NCBI RefSeq assembly: GCF_000380965.1 | Contig: NZ_KB905567.1 | Span: forward strand, 17,805 to 81,804 | Source: Paenibacillus ginsengihumi DSM 21568 | Lineage (GTDB): Bacteria > Bacillota > Bacilli > Paenibacillales > NBRC-103111 | Length of the DNA: 64,000 nucleotides | Reading direction: 5' to 3' | Shown here: positions 28,810 through 38,408 of the stretch, one piece after another | How the letters are laid out: every line of letters begins with the position of its first letter | How positions within the stretch are numbered: position 1 is the stretch's first letter | The notes under the pieces: model-generated | What the model saw: the letters and a program-made list of their open reading frames with translations, nothing else | What the model was told of the DNA's origin: nothing | Database searches by the model: none | Position numbers and translations under genes: made by a program

Positions 28810-28885
28810 GTTTCAGTCCACGCATATGGGTTTCAATCCACGACGCACGTGGGTTTCAATCCACGCACCTGCGCAGAGAGCGAAC
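28810..28885. CRISPR. decayed type I-C-like CRISPR repeat remnants
   Basis: The type I-C repeat end, TTTCAATCCACG, appears as GTTTCAGTCCACG at 28810 and GTTTCAATCCACG at 28830 and 28853. The last copy extends to a nearly complete 33-nt repeat ending in GAGAGCGAAC at 28885. Intervals between copies are only 20 and 23 nt, so no functional spacer remains. No cas gene is in the window. I read this, with the neighbouring tandem units, as the debris of an array rather than a working one. Confidence 0.5.
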
Positions 28886-29008
28886 CGGATTCCTTGGCTA
28901 TGCCGCTGCTGCGCCTGGTTCTTACTCATCCTCGGTGAAAGGTCGTCAGGCGGCAGATAGATGACCATCGATCTCGCTGGTCCGTTACATTCGTCCTAAC
29001 AGGCGAGA

Positions 29009-29061
29009 AGGGCTTCCCCGTGTAGGGAAACCCTGCCTTGGCCGAACGCCCCCCGTTCGGC
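29009..29061 (-). terminator. possible terminator region of argG
   Basis: Two GC-rich hairpins follow the argG stop on the minus strand: GCCGAACG/CGTTCGGC (29041-29061) and one with AGGGTTTCCC/GGGGAAGCCCT (29009-29035). Neither has a strong T-run, so read-through to argH is possible. Confidence 0.45.
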
Positions 29062-29078
29062 ATTCCTATACAGCAGCT

Positions 29079-30317
<1,239 letters not shown>

Positions 30318-30374
30318 TGGGTGTTCCTCTCCTTGTCTTCGAATCGCGCCGACCCGCCTCATGCCCGCTGAAGG

Positions 30375-31328
30375 CTACATGATGGCGGCCATGATCGCTT
30401 TCTGGGCGTGCAGCCGGTTCTCGGCCTGATCGAAAATAATCGAATTCGGTCCGTCGATGACGCCCTCGGACACTTCCTCGCCGCGGTGAGCCGGCAGGCA
30501 GTGCATGAACAAATAATCTTTCTTCGCGTAGCGGACGAGCTCCTCGTTCACCTGATAGCCAGCAAATGCGATCTCCCGCTCCCGCTGCTCGGCTTCCTGA
30601 CCCATGCTGGCCCAGACGTCCGTGTATATGACATCCGCATCGGCGACCGCCTCTTTGACATCGTAACCGACATAGATCGTCGAGCCGTTCTGCTTGGCAG
30701 CCTCCGTGGACAATTGAATCACTTCGCTGTCCGGCTCGTAGCCCTTCGGCGTCGCCACGGCGAAATGAACTCCCAGCTTGGAAGCGCCCATCATCAATGA
30801 GTGTACCATATTGTTGCCGTCTCCGATAAACGCCACCTTCAGCCCTTCCAGACGGCCTTTTTTCTCCAAAATCGTCTGATAATCGGCCAGCGCCTGGCAC
30901 GGATGGGAGAAATCGGTCAGACCGTTGATGACCGGCACCGTCGCTCCGCGGGCCAGCTCGATCACCGTCCGGTGCGCGAATGTGCGGATCATGATGCCGT
31001 CCAAGTAACGCGACAACGTCTGCGCCGTATCCCAGACCGTTTCGCCGCGGCCCAGTTGAATATCGTTTTTGCTCAAGAAGAGCGCGTGTCCGCCCAATTG
31101 GAACATGCCTACCTCGAAGGAAACGCGCGTACGCGTCGACGATTTCTCGAAAATCATCCCGAGCGTCTTGCCTTTGAGCGGCTGGTACGTCTCTCCTGCC
31201 TGCTGCTTCTTCTTCAGTTCGATGGCCAAATCGATCAAATATCGAATTTCTTCGGGAGTGTAGTCGACCAAACCGATAAAGTCGCGTCCTTTGAGCTGAA
31301 GCTCCATATCCTGCATCGTCTGCGCCAT
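30375..31328 (-). CDS. argF: ornithine carbamoyltransferase
   Basis: ArgF makes citrulline from ornithine and carbamoyl phosphate. The 317-residue protein has the carbamoyl-phosphate motif STRTR, HPCQALAD, and the ornithine-side HCLPAHRGEE. ATG 31328 has AGGAG eight nt upstream and is preferred over ATG 31346. It follows argD by 116 nt; no carbamoyl-phosphate synthase genes are nearby. Confidence 0.97.
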   Translation of the reverse strand: MAQTMQDMELQLKGRDFIGLVDYTPEEIRYLIDLAIELKKKQQAGETYQPLKGKTLGMIFEKSSTRTRVSFEVGMFQLGGHALFLSKNDIQLGRGETVWDTAQTLSRYLDGIMIRTFAHRTVIELARGATVPVINGLTDFSHPCQALADYQTILEKKGRLEGLKVAFIGDGNNMVHSLMMGASKLGVHFAVATPKGYEPDSEVIQLSTEAAKQNGSTIYVGYDVKEAVADADVIYTDVWASMGQEAEQREREIAFAGYQVNEELVRYAKKDYLFMHCLPAHRGEEVSEGVIDGPNSIIFDQAENRLHAQKAIMAAIM

Positions 31329-31444
31329 GAAACCGGCTCCTTTCAAATAAGGGAGGACGGCAAAAAGATCCTGCGCCGCGTTGTGCTCCGGCGCTGCCTC
31401 TGCCGTCTGTCCCCGTTCATCGATATTTCAGCTTTGCGAATATA

Positions 31445-32635
31445 TTATACCGCGGTTGCGGCTTGCTGCGCCAGAACGGCGCAGATTGCTTCCAATCCCC
31501 GGTCGACGTCTTCCTTCGCAATCAGCAGGCTCGGTGCAAGCCGGATGACGTTCAGGCCTGCCGCTACGACAAGCACGCCCCGCTCCTGCAGCTGCCGGAT
31601 CATCTCCGCAACCGGCTGCTTGCATTCGATGCCGAGCAGCAGGCCGAGCCCGCGCACCTGCGATACGAGCGGATTGTCTGCAAGGCGGCTGCGCAGCGAT
31701 TCGACGATGTAATTGCCCAGCTCCGCCGCGCGCTCCGCCACCTTCTCCTCCAGCATAATCTCCAGCGTCGCTATGCCCGCCGCCGCGGACAAGTAATTGC
31801 CTCCGAACGTCGAGCCGTGACTCCCCGCCCCGAAGGCGGCGCGCAGCTTCTCCTTGCCGAGCATCGCGCCGATCGGAATGCCGCTGCCAAGCCCTTTGGC
31901 CAAGGTGAAGATGTCCGGCTCGATGCCGTAATGCTCGTAAGCGAACAGCTTGCCGGTCCGTCCCATGCCTGTCTGAATTTCGTCGACGATGAGGAGCAGG
32001 CCGTGCCGGTCGCACAGCTCTCTCGCTTTGGCAACGAATGCCGGATCGGCCGGATTGACGCCGCCCTCGCCTTGAACCATCTCCAGCATAATAGCGCATG
32101 TTTTCGGTCCGATCGCCTGCTCCAGCGCTTCCGCATCGTTGTACGGAGCATAGACGAAGCCTTCGGGCAGCGGCGCAAAGCCATCCTTCACTTTGTCCTG
32201 GCCCGTGGCCGTCAACGTAGCGAGCGTCCGCCCGTGGAACGACATGTGGAAGGTAATAATTTCATAACGTTCGGGTTGATTCAAGACCTGCTTATAATAC
32301 CTGCGCGCCAGCTTGATGGCCGCTTCATTCGCTTCTGCGCCGCTGTTGCAGAAAAAGACGGCGTCCGCGCAGCTGTTGCGGACCAGCAGCTGCGCCAGCT
32401 TCTCCTGATCGGGGATGTGAAACAGGTTGCTCGTATGCCACAGCGTGTCGACCTGCTGCTTCAGCTTCTCGGCGACCCGCTTCGGCGCGTGGCCAAGATT
32501 AGTAACGGCCAGTCCGCACATCAGATCCAGATATTCCTTGCCGCTGTCGTCCCACAGCCGGCTGCCCTCCCCTTTCACAAAGCGAAGCGGATACCGCGCG
32601 TATGTCGGAAACAAAGCGTTGCCGGACTCTCCCAT
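31445..32635 (-). CDS. argD: acetylornithine aminotransferase
   Basis: ArgD is the PLP enzyme converting N-acetylglutamate semialdehyde to N-acetylornithine. The 396-residue class III aminotransferase has FFCNSGAEANEAAIKLAR, the LIVDEIQTGMGRTG segment, and the PLP-lysine region TLAKGLGSGIPIGA. Of two in-frame starts, ATG 32635 has GGGAG at 8 nt, whereas GTG 32644 is too close to it. It lies 13 nt after argB. Confidence 0.95.
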   Translation of the reverse strand: MGESGNALFPTYARYPLRFVKGEGSRLWDDSGKEYLDLMCGLAVTNLGHAPKRVAEKLKQQVDTLWHTSNLFHIPDQEKLAQLLVRNSCADAVFFCNSGAEANEAAIKLARRYYKQVLNQPERYEIITFHMSFHGRTLATLTATGQDKVKDGFAPLPEGFVYAPYNDAEALEQAIGPKTCAIMLEMVQGEGGVNPADPAFVAKARELCDRHGLLLIVDEIQTGMGRTGKLFAYEHYGIEPDIFTLAKGLGSGIPIGAMLGKEKLRAAFGAGSHGSTFGGNYLSAAAGIATLEIMLEEKVAERAAELGNYIVESLRSRLADNPLVSQVRGLGLLLGIECKQPVAEMIRQLQERGVLVVAAGLNVIRLAPSLLIAKEDVDRGLEAICAVLAQQAATAV

Positions 32636-32648
32636 GCCATTCACTCCC

Positions 32649-33458
32649 TTATATGTTCGATGATGGTTCCTTGATAATCCGGGTGCCGATGCCGGCCCCC
32701 TTGATCGCCTTGCTCAGCACCCCCGGCTCCGCGCCGTCGACAATGACGACTTCGCGGACACGGCCCTGAATGCATTGGATCGCTGCGCGAACCTTCGGAA
32801 TCATGCCTCCGTAAATTTCGCCGCTAGCGATCATCCGTTCGATATCGTTAACGGTCACGGAAGGCAGCACGGTCTTCCGGCCGTCCACCGTCTTCAAAAT
32901 GCCCGGCACGTCGGTCACGACGATCATTCGTTCGACGCCGATCTGCGAGGCTACCGCTCCCGCCGCCGTATCGGCGTTAATGTTGTAGCGCTGAGAGCCG
33001 CCGGCGTCAATGCCCACCGGAGCAATGACCGGGATATAGCCCATATCGACGACGCCCTGCACCAGCTCGGCGTTCACGCGGGATACATCCCCTACGAGGC
33101 CGACCTCATGCGCATTGGCTACCGGCTCCGCTACGATCAGCCGGCCGTCGATGCCGGACAAGCCGATGGCCCGGGCGCCGCTCCGCTGAATTTTTCGGAC
33201 GATCTCCTTGTTGATCTGCCCGGCCAGCACCATCTCTACCACATCCAGCACCGCTTCGTTCGTCTTTCGCAGCCCATTCACGAATTCCGTCTCGATGCCG
33301 AGCTTGGCGAGCGTGTCCGAGATAGCAGGCCCTCCCCCGTGAACGATCACCGGAATCGTTCCTTCATCCTGCAGCCGCTTCAGATCGTCGAAGAACGCAT
33401 CCGGCAGCGCCGCCAGCGTGCTGCCGCCGCATTTCATCACAAAACATTGGCCATTCAT
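32649..33458 (-). CDS. argB: acetylglutamate kinase
   Basis: ArgB phosphorylates N-acetylglutamate, the second step of the pathway. The 269-residue protein starts MNGQCFVMKCGGSTL with the amino-acid-kinase glycine loop. VIVHGGGPAIS binds substrate, and NINADTAAGAVAS and MIVVTDVPGIL follow. ATG 33458 is the family-like start; the ribosome site AAAGGGG is rather far at about 12 nt. No long N-terminal helix typical of arginine-inhibited forms is visible. Confidence 0.95.
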   Translation of the reverse strand: MNGQCFVMKCGGSTLAALPDAFFDDLKRLQDEGTIPVIVHGGGPAISDTLAKLGIETEFVNGLRKTNEAVLDVVEMVLAGQINKEIVRKIQRSGARAIGLSGIDGRLIVAEPVANAHEVGLVGDVSRVNAELVQGVVDMGYIPVIAPVGIDAGGSQRYNINADTAAGAVASQIGVERMIVVTDVPGILKTVDGRKTVLPSVTVNDIERMIASGEIYGGMIPKVRAAIQCIQGRVREVVIVDGAEPGVLSKAIKGAGIGTRIIKEPSSNI

Positions 33459-33546
33459 CGTTCGCCCGCGTCCCCTTTGCCCCAATTTCTCACATTTCGA
33501 CCGGATGGCGGCCGGCGGGCCTGTTGCCGCCTAACCGCCCTGTGTC

Positions 33547-34779
33547 TTACGTCCGGTAAGCCGCATTAATGCGCACATAATCATACGTCAGGTCGCATCC
33601 CCAGGCAGTGGCAGTCTCCTCGCCCATATGAAGGTCGATATGAATCTGCACGAAGTCGCCCTTCAAGTACGCCGCCGCCTGATCTTCGTCGAAGCGGACC
33701 GGCCGGGACTGCTGCAGCGTAACGATGTCGCCTAGCCGGATATCGACCGTCTCCGTTTGCACCGGATGACCCGCGCGGCCGACGGCGGCAATAATCCGCC
33801 CCCAGTTCGCATCGGCGCCGAAGCAGGCCGACTTGACCAAGCTCGAGCCGATCACCGTCTTGGCGATGGCCCTCGCCGCTTCGCGCGACGCCGCGCCGGC
33901 TACCGTCACCTCGATCAGCTTGGTGGCGCCTTCCCCGTCCCGGGCGATCGCCTTGGCCAAATATTCGGCCACATACGCGAACGCCGCGCGGAAGGAGCCC
34001 CAGTCCGCATGCTCGGGCGTCAGACGGCCGCTGCCGGCCAAGCCGCTGGCCATCGCGACGACCATATCGTTGGTGCTCGTATCGCCATCGACAGTGATCA
34101 TATTGAACGTCGAGTCGGTTACTTCGTTCAGCAGCCCTTGCAGCACGGAGCTCTCGATATCGGCATCCGTCGTCATAAAGCCGAGCATCGTCGCCATGTT
34201 CGGGTGAATCATCCCCGAACCTTTGGCTGCGCCGGCGATATGTACGGGGCGGCCGTTCACATTCAGACGGACGCATACTTCCTTCTTGACCAGGTCTGTC
34301 GTCAAAATCGCCTGGCAGAAGTCATCCCCGCCTTCGCTGCTCACCTCGGCCGGCAGCCGCTCGATGCCGGAGAGCACCTTCTCCATCGGGAGCAGCTCGC
34401 CGATGACGCCCGTCGAGGTGACGCCGACATAATGCTCTGCTACTCCGAAAGCGCGCGCCGCCGCAGCCCGCATCGCCCGCGCGTCGTCCTCTCCCTGCTT
34501 TCCCGTGCAGGCGTTGGCGTTGCCGCTGTTAACTAGCATAACCTGCAGCTTGCCTTCCGCGCCGATGCTTTCCTTCGTCACGGCCAGCGGCGCTGCCTGG
34601 AATTGGTTCAGCGTATATACGCCCGCCGCCTGGGCCGGAACGTCGCAGACGATGACGCCGAGATCGTGCCGCTCCGTCTTTTTCAAGCCGCAGTGCAAGC
34701 CGCCGGCCCGAAATCCCGCTGGCGTCGTTACCGAACCGCCCTCCACTACTACATACCCTTCATTCCCCAAGGCCGTCAT
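33547..34779 (-). CDS. argJ: bifunctional glutamate N-acetyltransferase/ornithine acetyltransferase
   Basis: ArgJ recycles the acetyl group from N-acetylornithine to glutamate, so the pathway here is cyclic. The 410-residue precursor contains the self-cleavage site KGSGMIHPNMATMLGF, where the Thr of MAT-M becomes the N-terminal nucleophile of the beta chain. ATG 34779 follows GAGG at six nt; GTG 34791 is an alternative. With argC upstream and argB downstream it is in the usual Firmicute order C-J-B-D-F. Confidence 0.96.
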   Translation of the reverse strand: MTALGNEGYVVVEGGSVTTPAGFRAGGLHCGLKKTERHDLGVIVCDVPAQAAGVYTLNQFQAAPLAVTKESIGAEGKLQVMLVNSGNANACTGKQGEDDARAMRAAAARAFGVAEHYVGVTSTGVIGELLPMEKVLSGIERLPAEVSSEGGDDFCQAILTTDLVKKEVCVRLNVNGRPVHIAGAAKGSGMIHPNMATMLGFMTTDADIESSVLQGLLNEVTDSTFNMITVDGDTSTNDMVVAMASGLAGSGRLTPEHADWGSFRAAFAYVAEYLAKAIARDGEGATKLIEVTVAGAASREAARAIAKTVIGSSLVKSACFGADANWGRIIAAVGRAGHPVQTETVDIRLGDIVTLQQSRPVRFDEDQAAAYLKGDFVQIHIDLHMGEETATAWGCDLTYDYVRINAAYRT

Positions 34780-34812
34780 CGTCAACCTCACCCGTTCCTT
34801 CCGCTCGCATAA

Positions 34813-35862
34813 TCAGGGATACACCGGGCTGAAGGCCAGCCCTGCCGCTTCATCCCAGCCCATCATCAGATTCAAATTTTGCACCGCTTGCCCGGCGGCG
34901 CCCTTAACCAGATTGTCGATGACCGAAATCACCGTCAGACGGCCGGTTCTCTCATCGAGAGAGAGACCGATGTCGCAATAGTTGGAGCCGTACACTTCCT
35001 TCGTCGCCGGATAGACGCCGCGCTCGCGAATCCGCACGAAGCGGCGTCCTTCATAGTACGAGCGGTAAGCGCCCCAAATCTCTTCCTCGCTGCGGGCTTC
35101 CTGCAGATTCATATACATCGTGCACAGGATGCCGCGCGTCATCGGCACCAGATGCGTGGTGAACGTCACGACCACATCCTGCCCCGCTACCCGGCTAAGC
35201 ACCTGCTCGATTTCCGGCGTATGCTGGTGCTTGTTGACCTTGTAAGCCTTAAAGTTCTCGTTGATCTCCGCATAATGGCTCGTCAGGCTGAGTCCCCGTC
35301 CCGCACCGGATACACCCGATTTGGCATCGACGATGATCGATTTCGGATCGGCCCAGCCGCTCGCCAGCATCGGCACCAGGCCGAGCAGCGTTGCGGTCGG
35401 ATAGCAGCCGGGGTTGGAGATAAAATCGCGTCCTCGCACTTCATCTCCGAATACCTCGGCGAGCCCGTATACGGCTTTATTCAAATAGGCGGCATCAGCC
35501 GGCTTATGCTTATACCATTGTTCGTATACCTCTCCGCTGCTTAACCGGAAATCGCCGGACAGATCGATCACCTTCAGACCGGCATCGAGCAGCTTCGGCG
35601 CCATCTCGGCGCTGACGCCGTGAGGCGTCGCCAAAAATACGACATCTGCCTTCTCCTTCAGCAGGCCGACATCGACCCCATCCAGGCGGTCCGTAACGAT
35701 CTGATTCAAATGCGGAAAACCTGCGGCGATCGGCGCCCCTGCGCTGGATGAAGATACGACAGATGCAATCTCCACCTGCGGATGCGTCAGCAGAAGGCGG
35801 ATCAACTCCACCCCGCCGTAGCCCGTTGAGCCGATAATGGCCGCTCTTATTTTCGTAGACAT
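34813..35862 (-). CDS. argC: N-acetyl-gamma-glutamyl-phosphate reductase
   Basis: ArgC reduces N-acetylglutamyl phosphate to the semialdehyde with NADPH. The 349-residue protein has the Rossmann start AAIIGSTGYGGVEL and the catalytic Cys in SNPGCYPTAT. ATG 35862 follows GGAGG. It is first in the arg cluster, with the promoter and two operator-like sites just upstream. Confidence 0.97.
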   Translation of the reverse strand: MSTKIRAAIIGSTGYGGVELIRLLLTHPQVEIASVVSSSSAGAPIAAGFPHLNQIVTDRLDGVDVGLLKEKADVVFLATPHGVSAEMAPKLLDAGLKVIDLSGDFRLSSGEVYEQWYKHKPADAAYLNKAVYGLAEVFGDEVRGRDFISNPGCYPTATLLGLVPMLASGWADPKSIIVDAKSGVSGAGRGLSLTSHYAEINENFKAYKVNKHQHTPEIEQVLSRVAGQDVVVTFTTHLVPMTRGILCTMYMNLQEARSEEEIWGAYRSYYEGRRFVRIRERGVYPATKEVYGSNYCDIGLSLDERTGRLTVISVIDNLVKGAAGQAVQNLNLMMGWDEAAGLAFSPVYP

Positions 35863-35885
35863 AGCCGTCCCTCCACATGAAACTA

Positions 35886-35920
35886 TGCATTATTATACAT
35901 CTGACGGTATATTAATTCAA
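35886..35920 (-). promoter_or_regulatory. arg promoter overlapped by two ARG-box-like operators
   Basis: On the minus strand, -35 TTGAAT (35915-35920) and -10 TATAAT (35892-35897) are spaced by 17 bp. One 14-bp site on the -10, TGCATTATTATACA as read on the plus strand (35886-35899), matches the ARG-box pattern TGAAT-N4-ATTCA at most positions. A second, TGAATTAATATACC on the minus strand (35906-35919), covers the -35. Their centres are 20 bp apart, two helical turns, as expected for cooperative ArgR/AhrC binding. The stretch 35921-36199 shows no gene. Confidence 0.75.
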
Positions 35921-36199
35921 TGGATTTTTCCCCAGGCCGTCCTGGCCTGTCCGAATATTTCCGATATTCCCGCCGCCCGGGCGCTGCTTCGGAACCGGCC
36001 CCGCAGTCTGTCGCCGCGCTGTCTCAAGGGCCGCCGGCCAGCCGCCCGATTCACTGCTTCATCTTGATAAATGCCGTCGTCTTGAATGTACCTAAAACGC
36101 GGCTTGAATTCAATCTTTTTTTAGCCGGTCTCTGAGCTCCGGCGTTCATGCTGGCCCTCTCCCGGCACATGAGGCGACGAATCGGCGCGCGATGCGCTT

Positions 36200-37126
36200 T
36201 TATGCGGTTCCGTATCGCTTGAAGCCTTCGCCCAGCACCTCGTTCGTATCGCTCAGGATGACGAACGCTCCGGGATCGGTGCGCCGCACCAAGTCTTTTA
36301 ACCGGCTGACTTCCGTTTGCCCTACGACGACCATCAGCACTGTCCGGTCTTCGCCGGTGAAGCCGCCGGTGGCGCGCAGCGACGTCAAGCCGCGGTCCAG
36401 CTCGTACAAAATGACCTCGCGAATCGCCTCGGCCCGATCCGATATAATAAAAGCCACCTTCGAATAGGCCATTCCGAGCTGGACGATATTGATCGTCTTG
36501 CTCGTGACGAACAACCCGATCAGCGCGAACAGCGCCTTCTCCGGCGAGAACACGAATGCCGCCGTCAAGATGACCATCCCGTCAAGCATGGCGACGCATA
36601 AGCCAAGGCTGATTCCCGTGTATTTATGGACGATTTGCGCGGCCAAGTCCAGTCCGCCGGTCGATCCTCTCCCGCGAAAAACGAGGCCGAGCCCGAGGCC
36701 GATCAGCATTCCCCCGTAAATACTCGCCAGCAGCAAGTTGTCCGTCAATGGCGGCAGTCCGCGCGTGAACCATACGAACAGCGGCAATACGATCGAGCCG
36801 ATCAGCGTCTTGATGCCGAAATGTTTGCCAAGCAGCCACGTTCCGGCGATAAACAGCGGTATATTCAGCGCCCATTGGGTAACGGCCGGTTCAATCCCCA
36901 GCAGCTGCCGGACAATAATGCTGATGCCGGACACGCCTCCGGACGCCACCTCGTTCGGGTTGAGGAATATATTGAAGCTGATCGCCACAAGCAGCGAACC
37001 GAGCAGAAGCAGTCCATACTCGATTGCCGCATTACTCCCTGCCTTTCTCCCGCTTCCTCTGGCAGTCGTCCCGCGCCTTGCCGCCGCCTTGCCTCGTCGC
37101 TTGCCGAGCGCCGCTTCCTTCATCAT
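36200..37126 (-). CDS. YitT-family membrane protein (YvjA-like)
   Basis: This 308-residue protein has a strongly basic N-terminus (about 1-30), five or six membrane helices (about 38-205), and a soluble C-terminal DUF2179 domain (about 215-300). Conserved YitT blocks NPNEVASGGVSGISI and GRGSTGGLDLAAQI are present. Function is unknown across the family. Its place next to prfB matches yvjA of B. subtilis. ATG 37126 and 37123 are both possible behind GAGAGG. Confidence 0.88.
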   Translation of the reverse strand: MMKEAALGKRRGKAAARRGTTARGSGRKAGSNAAIEYGLLLLGSLLVAISFNIFLNPNEVASGGVSGISIIVRQLLGIEPAVTQWALNIPLFIAGTWLLGKHFGIKTLIGSIVLPLFVWFTRGLPPLTDNLLLASIYGGMLIGLGLGLVFRGRGSTGGLDLAAQIVHKYTGISLGLCVAMLDGMVILTAAFVFSPEKALFALIGLFVTSKTINIVQLGMAYSKVAFIISDRAEAIREVILYELDRGLTSLRATGGFTGEDRTVLMVVVGQTEVSRLKDLVRRTDPGAFVILSDTNEVLGEGFKRYGTA

Positions 37127-37240
37127 CCATCCGCCTCTCCCACAAAAAAATCCTACACTTGCCGGGTCCGTACAACACCGTCAAATGTAGGATGAGCTTA
37201 GCGCCTTGAAATTATTTGGGCGGCGACGCGAGCGGACGAA

Positions 37241-38366
37241 TCAGGCTTCCTTGTTCTGCGCAGGTTTGGCTACCTGGGCTCTCAAATAGGCATCGATAAA
37301 CATATCCAGATCTCCGTCCATCACAGCGCTGATGTTGCCCGTCTCGGCGTTCGTGCGATGATCCTTCACCATGCTGTATGGATGGAAGACGTAAGAGCGA
37401 ATCTGGTTCCCCCAAGCGATATCGGATACTTCGCCGCGGATTTCGGCCAGATGCTTCTGCTGTTCCTCGATCTTCCTCTCGTAGAGCTTGGAGCGGAGCA
37501 TCTTCATCGCACGCTCCCGGTTTTTGATCTGGGAACGCTCCGTCTGACAGCTGACGACGACGCCGGTCGGAATGTGGGTAATCCGCACGGCCGAATCGGT
37601 CGTATTGATGTGCTGGCCGCCGGCGCCGCTGGAACGGTAAGTATCGATCTTCAGATCCTCGGTGCGGATCTCGATCTCCACATCGTCGTCAATCTCCGGC
37701 ATGACGTCGCACGAGACGAACGACGTATGTCTGCGGCCCGAGGCGTCGAACGGGGAGATGCGCACCAAGCGGTGCACGCCCTTCTCCGCCTTCAAATAAC
37801 CGTAAGCGTTGTAGCCTTTGATCGAGAGGGTAACGCTCTTGACTCCGGCTTCGTCGCCCGGCAAGTAGTCGAGCACCTCGACTTTATAATCATGCTGCTC
37901 TGCCCAGCGGCGGTACATGCGCAGCAGCATTTCGGCCCAGTCCTGGGACTCGGTGCCGCCAGCGCCCGGGTGCAGCTCCAGAATGGCGTTGAGCCGGTCG
38001 TACGGCTGGTTGAGCAGCAGCTGCAGCTCGAAGGATTCGAGCTTCGAGACGAGCGCTTTGATGCCGCCTGCGATCTCGCCGGACATGCTCTCATCCTGCT
38101 CCTCCTGCATGAGCTCGACCATCACCTCGAGATCGTCGTACTCCGATTGCAGACTTTGGAATTGGTCGACGACGCTCTTGACCGCATTGGCTTCGGCAAT
38201 CACCTTCTGGGCCCGTTCATTGTCGTCCCAGAAATCGGGAGCCGCCATTTTCTCGTCGAAATCCGCAATCTGCTCCAGCTTCAGATCTAAGTCAAAGAGA
38301 CCCCCTAAGCTCAGCCAAACGCTTGGCCGTTTCTTGCAAATCGCGCTTTACTTCTGGATCCAACAT
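37241..38366 (-). CDS. prfB: peptide chain release factor 2 (programmed +1 frameshift)
   Basis: RF2 reads UAA and UGA and triggers peptide release. The gene is in two frames: 24 codons from ATG 38366 ([16 protein letters not shown]...) run into an in-frame UGA at 38292-38294. Reading then shifts by +1 (skipping base 38294) and continues to 37241, for 374 residues. The main part has the SPF anticodon-like motif ([13 protein letters not shown]) and the catalytic GGQ ([11 protein letters not shown]). An annotation starting at ATG 38248 would lose the first 39 residues. It lies between secA and the yvjA-like gene, as in B. subtilis. Confidence 0.96.
38291..38306 (-). promoter_or_regulatory. prfB recoding site
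   Basis: On the minus strand the sequence is AGGGGG-TCT-CTT-TGA-C: an internal Shine-Dalgarno, the slippery CUU codon, and a UGA followed by C. This is the classical autoregulatory frameshift signal: low RF2 allows slippage and more RF2 is made. Confidence 0.95.
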
Positions 38367-38408
38367 GTCTTATACACCTCGTCGATATATTTTCAGATTG
38401 AACAATTA

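Noticed and set aside
28656..28964. 102-codon frame on the plus strand over the CRISPR-like remnants
   Set aside because: Its apparent peptide repeat comes from the DNA repeats; no start signal and no domain.
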